Source: Amoebophrya sp. A120 (taxonomy: Eukaryota > Sar > Dinophyceae > Syndiniales > Amoebophryaceae). Taken from it: a stretch of DNA of 64,000 nucleotides. Numbering within the stretch: position 1 is the first letter of the stretch; each line of letters starts with the position of its first letter. Shown piece after piece: positions 21,623 to 32,024 of the stretch. The notes beneath the pieces were generated by a model. The model ran no database searches. It saw only the letters and a list, made by a program, of their open reading frames with translations, and was not told where the DNA came from. The DNA is taken from assembly GCA_905178155.1 (NCBI GenBank), contig CAJINV010000012.1, positions 802,004 through 866,003 of the forward strand, given 5' to 3'. The position numbers were made by a program, and so were the translations under genes.

Positions 21623-24600
21623 CTATTTCCGCAAGTAGAAGATGAGCATGCCGAACACGGTATGCAGTGCAAAAGTATCGCACTCGTATAAATTATGCAT
21701 TACAATAAATTTCCTCAGCATGAGAAATAAAATTTGTAATGTTGATTTACCTTAGGGAAAAGATTTGTAATGCATGATTGCAATACGAGTATCAGATACT
21801 TTTGCACAGGATACACGGAAAAGAACAGCGCCCAGCCGACGAGGAAAACCACCCAGCCGACGCCCGCGCGCATGTATGAGAGTGCACAACTCCACCCCCG
21901 CGCCCTCATTTGTAATGCAAAATACCAAATCCACACCTTGCTCGTAAGCACTGTTAGCATCATCATCATCATCATCATGTAGTGGACACCCGCACCCAGC
22001 GCCACAGGTCAAGGATCCCCTCCCCGGGGGGTGGGCGAGGAAGCACTTTCGGCGACCTCAACATACAAAAGCCGAGCGCTACCACGGCAAGTCGCCCCAA
22101 TAAAAATACCAACCAGTCGGGAGCTACCCACCACACCTGATCAGTACAGCCCGGCCAGCTAGCCGAGCGCGACAGCCCAACATACAGAACGATCCAGGAC
22201 CCGACCCATTTTACGCCTTAAGTTTCTGTTCTCACGGAAGAGACGACGTACCCCTTTGGGCTAAGGGGCGAGACTCTCCCTTAAGCCGCAACCCCACCCA
22301 GACAGGGGAGGCTGGACCATTTGTGCCTTACCTGCGGCACGGACGAAAAAGGCAAGTGCCGCGGACCGGAGATGTCAAACCATTGGCCAGTTGTTTGTCA
22401 CTGCTGACAAATTTTGGAACCTCAAATTATAGTATATAGTATGACAATCCGCATGCAGATTTGTCATGCGAAAGCCCCTTTTGTGCTGTTGCTTGCGTTG
22501 CTGTTCATGCAATTATACAAATGCGGGCGAGGGGGAGTTTGCACTCTCGTAGCATGCCGTCCGACTGCAGAATGGTGAACGGCCAGTAGCTATGGATTGC
22601 AAAAGTGTCTGGGTCTGGAAGATTGCAACTTGTAATGCTGTCTTTGGATTCCAAAAAAATCTGTATTGCATGACCTTATTTACCCCTCAACCACTATACC
22701 CCCTTTACAACCACTACCTCAGGTAGGATCTCGGGGGGGAAGGGTCAAGCCCTAACGGGGGTCGGACCCGAGTGAAACCGTTAGAGTGGCTGCATGTCCT
22801 GGTCGAAACCGGAATTCCAAAAGCACGGTATCGTTTCCAGCGGTAAACCAGGCAACACACGACGAACAGACAAAGACGAGGGACTTGGGCAGAGCAAAGG
22901 GATAGCTGGGGTCTCCTGCAGCTGAAAAATAACGTCGCGATGCGACTGGACTGGGGTCTCCAGCAGTCCACCAAAAAGCCCTAATCTGTATTGCATGACC
23001 AGCAACAGGACTCCAGTTTGTGTTACGCGGAAAGGGCATTTCTCATGCGGAGTAGGCATTAGGAAGCCCTCTAAAAATCTGCGTTGCTAGATTCTGCATT
23101 AGAGGTCTCAATCACCATACAAAATATACATGACAAGTCTGCATTTTTCCAGACCCAGACATTTTTACATTTGATAGTACCCGGCGTCATCGTGGACAAA
23201 ATTCTGCTCGTCAAAGTTGATCGCACGATCGCAGATTTTGCAGCGCATCACCGATTCCCCCTTATCGCACTTGGATTTCAAGTATGAGAGTGCACAAGAC
23301 CTCCCTCGTCTCCCCCTCGTTTATATTGCATGATGAACAGCAATACAACCGTCGGCAAGAATACAGGTTTTGCTGCATGACAAACTTGGACAGGAGTGTA
23401 GTGCTATTTGGGCTCCTGCCAAGACTTCTCATGCAAACAGTGCCAAGCGGCAAGGCGTAAATTAGGTTTTTTGCATGACAAATGAGGGGCAGAGGGGAAC
23501 AAGTTGTGCACTGACATATCAAGTTAAGCGGGACACCAACGCCCTTGTAGGATTCCGTTGCGTACTCGTACTCCGTGGCCGAGCACAGGTTCACGCGGGT
23601 TGCGTACCTAGTATAAGTGGGCGATTTAAACATATTCATTATTGCACTTTTTTTTTTTGAATGCGGGAGGGGATTTCGGCCGCTATGCACTTCAGATCTA
23701 ATTATTAGCGCCGGGTGCAACATGATAAGTAATTCCGTCAGACATTGTTCTGATGCACAAAAAGATTGTTCTGCAGCAAAGCATTCAAGTCCTGCCAGCA
23801 CGTAAGAAGTTTCATCAATCCGAATCCAGCACTTCTATTACCATGCACAATTCCGCTTCACGTCCACATTAGGGATGCTCTCACACAGCGCCTGGCAGTC
23901 CGGCGCATTGTGGTAGGTGAACTCGGCGCAGTCCGTCGTGCCCGGAGCTTATCCTGCGCAAAAGTATCGCACGGCACACGTATTGCAATCATGCATAAAT
24001 TTTTTTCTTGAGGTAAATCAGCATCACAAATTTCATTTCTCATGCTGAGAAAATAATTTGTAATGCATTTGTACGAGTACGATACTTTTGCAATGCATAG
24101 AGCTTCCTTCCTCGCAAAGACCTTAACAAAGGTCGCCGTGGCTCGGCCGAAATAGGTGGAGCCGGCGAAGTTTGCGGCTTCATGGTTCGAGACCTTTTGA
24201 TGTTTGGTACGAAGAACGTGGGAATTAGCAGCGGCTGTCAGTAGCTGCTTGTTATTGCAAAGACAGCTCAGTCATTTATTGGTCGAGCAATTGTTTCTTT
24301 TTGTTCCACAAGTAGAATGCTCCTAAATCTTTGCGAGTAGGACTACACTTCTACCTTCTCAGCTGCTTGCTTCTTGTCCTTAGCCGTCGCGACCGGTAAA
24401 GCTTTCGCAACATCCTCCGTCGAGGACACCCCACCAGCAGCTCCGGTGGACGATGACGGTTTCGGCGGCGCCACGGCACTGGCGCTTAGGGGAGCAAGTA
24501 CCGATGAAGATGGCGGTTTGATATTCTTGAAGTCCAACGGAGCTCCCGCCGTGCTCGGAGAGCGGTCCGTAGTAGAAGCAGATTGAGACGCAGATACTTC

Positions 24601-26509
24601 AATAATTTAAGCAGATTGCCCGGCGCCAGAGAAGCTGCGGCTGCCTTGGCGAGGGCAGGGGAGAGTGCGTCGCCGATCCATCGCACAAGGCGGCCGGCGG
24701 CTTGTAAGAAAACCGGGCGCCACTACTGCAGAGTTAACTCCATCCAACGAAGGTCGACCCCTACACCGCCAGGGGCAAAAAGTTGCCGCGTGACCATGAG
24801 TTTTGATTTTCCAGAAACAACACAACGAAAAAAGGTAGGGCGAAACGTGGCGCGCCTCAAACAAAGACGCAGCCCGTTGGTTGGCTTTGTCGTGGCGCCG
24901 GTGTCCCATGCATGCTCATGCCCTTAGTCTCTCGCGAGTCGCCACCGAGCTCCGGAGCGGAATCCCATGCAGCGGCGCCTGCACGACAGGTGCTACCCTC
25001 GGACAAAAGGCCCGTAACAACGCACGCACCACGCTACATGCGCCTTAAGGTAGGAGCGCAGCCCCACGGCGCCAGTGCGCGCGCGCTATGCCGCATAAGG
25101 AAGGAACCAGACAACCGTGGCGCCCACCTCCTCAGGAATGGCTGAGGAGGTGGGCGCTGTCGTTGCTCTTGCTCCACACTGGGAAAACAAGAAATCCTCG
25201 CCTCCGCGCGGAGGCGTGGCCCACGACTTGCTTCCGAGGCCAATGCTGGATGCAACAAAAAAAAATTCTTCGGCGCGCTGCGCGCGCCGTTCCGAAAATA
25301 AGAAATCGACCCCTCCGCGCGGAGGGGTCGATTTCTTATTTTCGGTTTCTTCGTCCGCCGCTGGCGGCCCAGAAAGAAACAGACCCCTCCGCGCGGAGGG
25401 GGCGGTTTGTTTGATAGCCGGACCACTACCTTTTACCCAGAAAACAAGGATAGTTGGCACTTTCGGAACTTCCGGGTCCTAAAGAAACCGCCCCCTCCGG
25501 GCGGAGGGGCCGGTTTCTTTGTGGGCCGCTAGCGACGCAAGAAGAGGCCGAGCTTTCCTGTCGAACGAAACACGACAGCTCCACTCAACCCTCCACGCGG
25601 AGGGCCTAACTTATTGGCTTTGCGAATTGTTTCCGCGACCTGCGCGCGGAACATTTGTTCGCTTTTCATGCTTTCGCGAAGTGGCGCCGCGTCTCGTGCA
25701 GTGGCTCCTCGCCGCGGCCGCCAGCTGTTTTTTTTTTTATTCCCGGCCACCCTATGAAACGCGCAACACCCCTGCGCCGAAACCTTTGGCGCACGCGAGT
25801 AAAAACGTCGCGGCGGGCTGCTTTGCTTCCGCGGGGCCGCGTGTGCCTCTACGAATGTGCCGCAAAGACTGAAAACGCGACGCCAAATCGTTCGTAAAAC
25901 AGGGCAAGGCAACGCAGGCGCACAAGGTGAGGCTGCATAGCGCAAAAATGAAGATGGAGCACCATCATGGTGAGGCTTAAGAATGCGCCTGCTCCAACAA
26001 AAATACTAGAAGCAGGTCGGAGGGCAACTGGGACAGCAAGACCGAATTTTGTTGGCTGGAGGGGCCGACCGCCCTTCTCAGTCGCCCTCTCTAATATCCC
26101 TATCGGCCCAAGCGAGTGCGTAACCCTCGCGCAAGCGGATTCAGCGGCAAGCTTCTCTAGCATGCAGCCAGGAAGTCATGGGGAGTGCCACCTGGACCTG
26201 CTACCTTGACGATCAACGCTTGACCTTCGTCCTCACAATGCCAAAATGATAAAAAGTGGCAACTTTTGGATCTGCTTAAATTTGCGAAGTATCTGCTACA
26301 ATTTCCTTCTGGTGAGTACTCTTCAACTCCAACGAAGCTCCCGCCGTGCTCGGAGAGCGGCCCGTGGCTGCAGTCTTCTTGACACTCGCACTCTGCTTCA
26401 GCTTTCCCGTGGCTGCCTTCAGAGCTTGGTGCGGAGCAATGGGAGCAACAGCAGAAGCCAGCGAGGGCAACAAGACGAGCGAGCAGGGTACTATTAAACG
26501 GCCGGGCAT
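21623..26509 (-). CDS. Secreted, Cys-rich single-pass membrane protein, unknown family
   Basis: Exons on minus: about 26310-26509, about 24355-24591, 24100-24193, 23842-23949, 23519-23607, 23177-23282, 22552-22590, 21814-21874, 21623-21660. The start encodes a signal peptide (MPGRLIVPCSLVLLPSLASA) and an Ala/Ser/Pro-rich region with an imperfect repeat (TGRSPSTAGASLELK and TDRSPSTAGAPLDFK). GT-AG introns at 24194-24354 and 23608-23841 join phase-correctly, and the last seven exons give exactly 170 codons after five flank copies are dropped. The ectodomain has paired Cys (DCAEFTYHNAPDCQALCES; NCAWYATRVNLC; KCDKGESVMRCKICDRAINF), then one TM (VGWVVFLVGWALFFSVFGML) and FYLRK at the end. Between the first two exons lies the insertion 24592-26300, whose precise splicing is unresolved. 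No family recognised; a type I surface or secretory-pathway protein is inferred. Confidence 0.65.
21661..21813. mobile_element. Introner, family B
   Basis: Flanks CACGG. Removal joins WALFFSV to FGMLIFYLRK within the TM segment of the Cys-rich protein. Confidence 0.92.
21875..22551. mobile_element. Introner, family C, enlarged by an internal insertion
   Basis: Family C ends (TATGAGAGTGCACAACTCCA and inverse of TACGAGAGTGCAAACTCCCC) and flanks GCATG, but 677 bp instead of about 230. Sequence homologous to other C copies stops near 21956 and resumes near 22440; the roughly 480 bp between is unrelated and GC-rich. Removal gives LQSDGMRAGVGWVV. Confidence 0.85.
22591..23176. mobile_element. Introner, family A, with nested insertion
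   Basis: Family A TIRs, flanks GTAGC/GTACC, 586 bp instead of about 260. Closest to the copy at 45099. The extra length is a nested insertion at about 22676-22984. Removal gives HDDAGYWPFTILQSDG. Confidence 0.88.
22676..22984. mobile_element. Nested insertion with an 18-bp direct repeat
   Basis: Insert of about 308 bp inside a family A introner, bounded by AATCTGTATTGCATGACC on both sides (left copy ends 22675, right copy 22983-23000). The sequence is present once in the related introner at 45099, so the duplication is a target-site duplication. No TIR, no poly(A), no ORF; long TSD suggests a retroposon-like mechanism. Confidence 0.75.
23283..23518. mobile_element. Introner, family C
   Basis: Flanks TCAAG. 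Removal gives GVPLNLKSKCDKGESV of the Cys-rich protein. Confidence 0.92.
23950..24099. mobile_element. Introner, family B
   Basis: Flanks GAGCT. Removal gives VFARKEAPGTTDCAEF. Confidence 0.92.
24592..26300. mobile_element. 1.7-kb GC-rich TIR insertion
   Basis: Begins GCAGATACTTC, then AATAATTTAAGCAGAT, and ends with the near-inverse (about 26270-26300). Composition is far more GC-rich than its surroundings and contains a cluster of short palindromes (25110-25620). No convincing transposase. Lies between the first two exons of the Cys-rich membrane protein, so it is probably spliced out or else breaks the gene. Confidence 0.6.
25110..25620. repeat. Cluster of GC-rich palindromes
   Basis: At least six short hairpins with cores like CCTCCGCGCGGAGG at about 25200, 25318, 25393, 25497 and 25595, plus an inverse repeat of GCGCCCACCTCCTCA at about 25119-25160. 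The one at 25292-25345 is a perfect 54-bp palindrome flanked by AT-rich arms (CCGAAAATAAGAAATCGA). Confidence 0.85.
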
Positions 26510-27433
26510 CTTGATCTTGAATGGCGTGGTGGTTAAACGGAAATCAAATCTGCAAGAACTTGGCAAAACTTCCGGGAAAGAGGATCTCAATCGCCCACGA
26601 TCTTCCTCTTCAATATTTCCGTAATATTTCCCACCGGGGCTACTTTCTGACCATCCGACTCCGAGCTTGATTTAGATTGTGAGACATTGGAACAAACACA
26701 CTTGCAGCTGTGGTTGTTCTTGGTCCGGATAGAAATCGAGATCTATTTCGCGGCTAATATGTCCAAAAAGTAGAAGATCACGATCATGCACGTCCTGTTT
26801 CTCTGAACACAAATCTTCCTAGCGCCCCCAGTTTAGGAGGTCCACTTCCCCACGAAATGGCAAAGAAAGTCCTTGGTTGTGTTTTAGGGGCGCGCTAATA
26901 TTGTAATCGCCAATCAGCAGCTGTATTAAAGACGAGCTGACGAAGATGTCTATGTCATCTTTTCGTATGACATGATGCACATTTAGCCACAAGAGCCATT
27001 TACCAAAAAAAACTTCGTGCAATCGAAACAAAACAAATTTTACAGTAAATGGCCTGCTTGCAGAGCATTTCTAACATGTGGAAAAAGCACGTGTGTACTT
27101 AAATCGGTTTGAAAACTTTATTTTGCAATCTTACAGAACTCACGACGACACCTGGCTGGCTTGAGTAAAATGTAATTTTTAACTTTATTTGATGAAAATT
27201 CTACAACCACCTGCGTCTCCTGTTGAAAAGACTGAACTCAGAGAATGAAATAAAAATTGAATAATGTACAACATCATGCAGAGTGCCAGTGCGGTTTTCT
27301 TGTGTCTATAGTTACAACTGCTAGAAGAGCTTTTCACTTTAAGTTTTTACTACAAGTACAGCAACGTCTTGGAGTAGCTGCGCGATAATGATTTTATATC
27401 TCCAAGAACACCGCACCGCTTCTCACGACCACC
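26510..27433. other. AT-rich gene-free stretch
   Basis: Between the Cys-rich membrane protein and the MGCGGSK gene. A minus ORF at 26819-27031 lacks support. No repeats seen. Confidence 0.45.
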
Positions 27434-29901
27434 TTACATTGCCATGCTCTTCCTGGAAATCTCTCTCGCCGTATCGTTCATGCGATCGACCGCCTGGGGC
27501 ACGGCGTCCACCAATCCCAGCGGTGGCTCGAGGAACCGGGAAGTACTATTCACGACCACCTCACTCCCCGCAGTGGCGAAGCGCACGGTCCTGGGAGAGG
27601 ACTGCGGGGGCACAGCCGAATTATTTCCACCTCTCGGACTTTTATTGCCACTGCTGTTTCTCCTATTGCTTGCATTGCCCGCTGCCGATCTTGCTCTGTT
27701 GTCGCTAGAAGTACTGTTCATTACCGGCGCCAGGATGCTCCTGGGTGGCGAGAGCTGTCTTGGGCTACCCGCGGGGGCGTCGGATTTCGTGGATTTGGGC
27801 GGCTCGATGTAGGTGGTCAAACTGGGCACACGGGAGATCTTGTCCCGGCAAGTGGTAACCTGAATTGATTTATGAAGTGGAAACTCATTTTTGATCAACA
27901 CCCGTTTATTTCAAATTCAAAAAATCACTATAGCAAAAACTTCTGGTGTATTCAACAGCATGCACAAGGTGTACCTGGTCCGCCAGATTCCTGGACAGAT
28001 TCGACAATCTGAGCGACTCCCCAAAGTTCACCTGCGCGGTAGCCACGATTCGCCGGGTCTCTTCGTCCACGTTCCCGAAGTTTTTGTTCGCTTCCCACTC
28101 GAACAAGCTCGTCGGGGTTACGATTGGCAGCAGGAATTGGAATATGCCGTGCAAAAGTTAAAAACGCATCGAACTGGTTCTGGTTGTAGGAATTTTTGCA
28201 TCACAATTATTCTTGTTATTGTTTTTCAATGTGAAAAAACAATTTTACGCTTGTCAACATGCTGGATCAGGCAGAAAAATGTTGATGTTGTTGCATGGTT
28301 CAACATAATTAAAAAACATGGTTCCCACTACGAGCACGATAAGCACTGCAACTTTTGCATCGAGGATATGGAAGTCCCAAATGTGGCTCCCCCAGTTTTC
28401 CTCCAACAGATTCTATGAACTGCAAAACAAGTATCGTACTCGTATAAATGCATGACAAATTTCCTCAGCATGAGAAATGCAATTTGTAATGCAAATTTAC
28501 CTCAACAAAAGGATTTGTATTGCATGATTGCAATACGAGTACGATACGTTTGCACAGGATAGATTCTCTTTTCCGGTCACGATCAACGCGTCAGCGCCCG
28601 TTTTGCTCGGAGAGTTCTGTAGTTTCGAGCCAGCTCCACCGGCCCTCGGAGAGGAGCATATGCAATACAAATTTCCCGTACATGTACAAGATGCATTCCA
28701 AATTCCACCAATTTGAAGCGTAAAACTTGTCATGCTAGACTAGGATCGAAGCCACTTTTTGTCATCCAAAGACGTCATGTGTACGTCTACGTGTACGGGA
28801 AATATACTGTGGATAGAGCAGTACACTGGTTTACTGGTTCCCACCGGCGAGGTATCAAATGCAAAAATGTCTGGGTCTGGAAACTTGTGATGCTGGGTGG
28901 AGTATCATGAGGAGGCCACAAGTGCTACCTCAGCATGACAAGTCTCTAAGCTTCTAGGTGTTGCCTATTCTGCATGACAAACTGCGTTTCTGCATGACAG
29001 AAAAGTGGCACTCTGCGGTAACGTGCATGACAGATTTGAGAGTCATGCCAGACAAGCATGACAAACATGCACTCTTCCAGACCCAGACATTTTTACAGTT
29101 GATACGAGGCTACTGTGCGGATCGCGGCAGTATCCACTTCCCGATAAAAGTTGGGCGGGGGGGGCGAGGAGGTGAGAAGTGTTTTATTGTTTTTACTACC
29201 AGCTTATCAAAAGTAAAAATGTCTGGGTCTGGAAACTTGTGATGCTGGGTTTCGCTCATGATGAGGCTACAAATGCTGGCTCAGCATGACAAGTTTTTGA
29301 GCTCCTAGGTGTTGCCTGTTCTGCATGACAAACTGCGCTTCTGCATCACAGAAAAACGAAGCTCTTGGGTAACGTGCATGACAGATTTAAGAGTCATGCC
29401 AGACAAGCATGACAAACATGAATTCTTCCAGACCCAGACATTTTTACAGTTGATACAGCTGCACCTCCTCCGGTTGTTGTAGCTCCGACTCCGCGTGCGG
29501 AAGTTGTGGTCTCCGGGGAACTCGGCGCCGCGTTGTTTTGCTGTTCCTCGTATGCAGTGCAAAAGTACACAATTGCGTTTTATACATTTCAAATCTTTTT
29601 GTTAAGGCAAATCCGCATCACAGATGTACTATGTAATGCTAAGTCAGTCTCAATTCGTAATGCATTTTTACGAGTGCGATACTTTTGCAATTCATACCTC
29701 GATGGTTTTGGCCCTGCCCTTGTTCATCTTCGGAGTTGTGTCTGCGTTCTCGTCGGTCGTGTGATCCACCACAAGCGGAATTTTCTCCGCGGTAGCGTCA
29801 TCGAGATTGTTTGCTGGGGAGCCGCTCTTCTTATCGCCCGAAGCTGCAGCACTGCCACTCGGGGTGGCCGCACTGTCCTGCTTGCTGCCGCCGCAACCCA
29901 T
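27434..29901 (-). CDS. Protein with myristoylation/palmitoylation start, unknown family
   Basis: Exons on minus: 29697-29901, 29456-29550, 29105-29204, 28816-28852, 28562-28658, 28369-28413, 27975-28142, 27434-27859. Dropping six 5-bp flank copies gives 381 codons exactly. The start MGCGGSKQDSAATPSGSAAA has Gly2 (N-myristoylation) and Cys3 (palmitoylation), so membrane attachment is likely. The first 200 residues are Ser/Thr/Pro/Ala-rich and look disordered. A more ordered middle follows (LLEENWGSHIWDFQFLLPIV, then EANKNFGNVDEETRRIVATA and GESLRLSNLSRNLADQV), and the tail is Ser/Arg-rich. The only GT-AG intron is 27860-27974. No domain recognised; the lipidated N-terminus is seen directly, all else is inference. 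Confidence 0.72.
28143..28368. mobile_element. Introner, family O (B-like)
   Basis: Ends TATGCCGTGCAAAAGTTAAA and TATCCTCGATGCAAAAGTTG inverted; flanks TGGAA. Removal gives SHIWDFQFLLPIVTPTS in the MGCGGSK protein. Confidence 0.82.
28414..28561. mobile_element. Introner, family B
   Basis: Flanks GATTC. Removal gives VTGKENLLEENWGSH. Confidence 0.92.
28659..28815. mobile_element. Introner, family D
   Basis: Flanks GAGCA. Removal gives SKPVYCSSPRAGGAGS. Confidence 0.92.
28853..29104. mobile_element. Introner, family A
   Basis: Flanks CGAGG. Removal gives IRTVASPVGTSKP. Body nearly identical to the neighbour at 29205. Confidence 0.92.
29205..29455. mobile_element. Introner, family A
   Basis: Flanks CAGCT. 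Removal gives TGGGAAGSKNNKTLL. Same subfamily as 28853, 44492, 56225 and 63334. Confidence 0.92.
29551..29696. mobile_element. Introner, family B
   Basis: Flanks CCTCG. Removal gives RAKTIEEQQNNAAPSS. Confidence 0.92.
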
Positions 29902-30753
29902 CTTCAGTCGTGACGAAGGCTCGTTAGTGGAGGTTCTTGCTGTACTTGTTCTAATTACAGGAGTTTCCTTATTCACGAGCGGAGCAATTAGAAGTTCTAA
30001 ATGTTGGTGGCGGCCCTTTCTTGTTGTATGTCATCTTTACTGAAGGTGATGCAACAAGAAGTAGGAGCAAGATTAATGGTGGTACAACTTGCTAATATGC
30101 AACAGTTCAAGTTTTTGTAATCTCGGAATGACACTTGCCTCCCGACGCCCCACAGTTGTTGTTTGTAATTGTATCCTCCCGGGATACGGATATATGGTGC
30201 CAGAGCCAGTTGCAGTTCTACTTCTCCTTAGGGACAGAATAGTAAGTGATAAGTGAAGTTTGCGTGGTCAAGAAGACCACGAGGTGATGTAAGTAAGTAC
30301 CTAGTTCTGCTGGGCTGTGCTTTTCGTTTTTTGGGTGGTGCCCCCTCACGACATCGAAGAATGTTCACCGATTTGCGAATCGCTGAGCAGGTAGAAAAAA
30401 ACAGGAACGTCTAGTACAGGAGCAATAACGTACACCTACAGCTCCTTGTTGATGTTGGTAAATATTAAAATCACTTGACTACTAGAAGAGGGGGGAAAAC
30501 TAACAAATCGGGTTCTTGTGGTCTGCATGTGGTTGCTGGTACAAGAAGTGCTTCATTTTCCACGCTTATTTTCGCTCGGGATTTCGATTTACATTTAGTT
30601 GTACGAAAAAAACTTGGTTTGCTGTTGGACGTGATTATTCTGCACGAAACAACGACTTCCTTCTGTACGGACACTACACAAATATAATTGAGGGAATAAA
30701 CCGAACGTTGACGATAACATCACGCGCCTTTTCTTGAGCAGCATCTGAACAAG

Positions 30754-31706
30754 ACTGGATACCGCGTCGATTCATTCTGTTCTTGCTAGTGCGCACGACT
30801 TGCTCTACTCGACCTGCTCTTTCGACCTGCTCTTTGCTAGCTTCCGACATGTCTACAGAAATTTTCGCGCTGGTGTGGCCACACCGGGGTAGAAACTTCT
30901 GTAGGGCTGCTCAAAATTACTGCGCGGGGTAGCTAACCGTCGCAGGTAGGACGAGCGTCAAGAGCGACAGAATTTTGCTGATCGGGCAAAATTGTATCTA
31001 TCCGAACGGCTACGCCTACAAATTTCAATCGATCCCCATAAGCCGGAGCAAGGGGATAAGACTCAAGGAATTCGGCCACTGGGCCCCAGTCTCGGCCACT
31101 CTCCTTTACTTTCTTATCTTGCACGCTACTAGTACCTGGTCGATACCTCTCGCAAATTCTTAGCGAGGCAGGGAAGGTCGTCACAAAATTCGGTTTTCAT
31201 CCCGAATGCTTACACTCCCAACACAGAAATATCCCGACGGCAGTAGTTGCGCGGGAAACAGCGGAAACCGATTGCGATGCTCCCATCGCATTGAAGAGCG
31301 GGAATTTTATCTATCAGCAGAGGGGGCGGATGGTTTCACCATCAGCATCTTCAAGCTGAATATGTAGCCAGGCTCGACACCTTGGAGCAATCCAGGTCGC
31401 CTGATCCGGGCTGAGCCTTTTCGTGCCTTCTTTCAAAGCCTAGCACCAGCAGAGGCAACATCTTGCACAGCGGTGCTGATGTCCTTCACGCTGGGCGTGT
31501 TTGGTTCAACTTTTACAACAGATTCGAGACCGACAAATCTGGTTCGAAAACAGAGCGCGCTACTTCTGACACTTTTCTTGCGTCAGAATTCTTCATCAAT
31601 CTCAGAGCCTCAGCTGCGAGTCTGGTTGCTGCGCAATAACTGGAGACCGCGTCGATTCATTCTGTTCTTGCTAGTGCGCACGACTTGCTCTACTCGACCT
31701 GCTCTT
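30754..31706. repeat. 68-bp direct repeat pair
   Basis: Copies at 30754-30821 and 31639-31706 differ at about one position (core CGCGTCGATTCATTCTGTTC). They bracket about 820 bp of non-coding sequence including a hairpin with arms CTACAGAAATTT and its near-inverse around GGTGTGGCCACACC. Confidence 0.8.
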
Positions 31707-32024
31707 CTTGTTCTTTTTTCACGCAAGGTCGAATTTGACTTGGAGGAACACTTGTTCTGGATAAATGGCAGGGCGCAAAATGGCAGGGCGCAGCCCAGAG
31801 TCAGGTCTCGAGACGATGAAGATAGTTGTATGCACAACATAATATCAGTGACTTTCTAGTAAGTACATCGGTTCAACAGCTGCAGCCTAGGCGTACGCGT
31901 TCCGGTGTACTAGTAACCGGACAAATAAGGAGCGCCACCTGCTGCTGTCCGAGTTCGTTCTTGCATCTGGGTAACTAGAACTACGTGTGTACCAATTATC
32001 TCGTGCTTCTATGATTACGGACGT

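Noticed and set aside
21960-21980. CAT trinucleotide run
   Set aside because: Simple repeat at the edge of an insertion; no functional signal.
22740-22830. Possible tRNA-like or SINE head in the nested insertion
   Set aside because: A GGTCGAAACC stretch resembles a B box only loosely and no A box or cloverleaf could be drawn.
24583-26209. Overlapping ORFs on both strands in the GC-rich insertion
   Set aside because: High GC removes stop codons by chance; ORFs overlap in many frames and show only Arg/Ala/Pro-rich products.
31473-31859. Plus ORF of 128 codons
   Set aside because: Contains one copy of the 68-bp direct repeat; no domain, no introner, probably chance.
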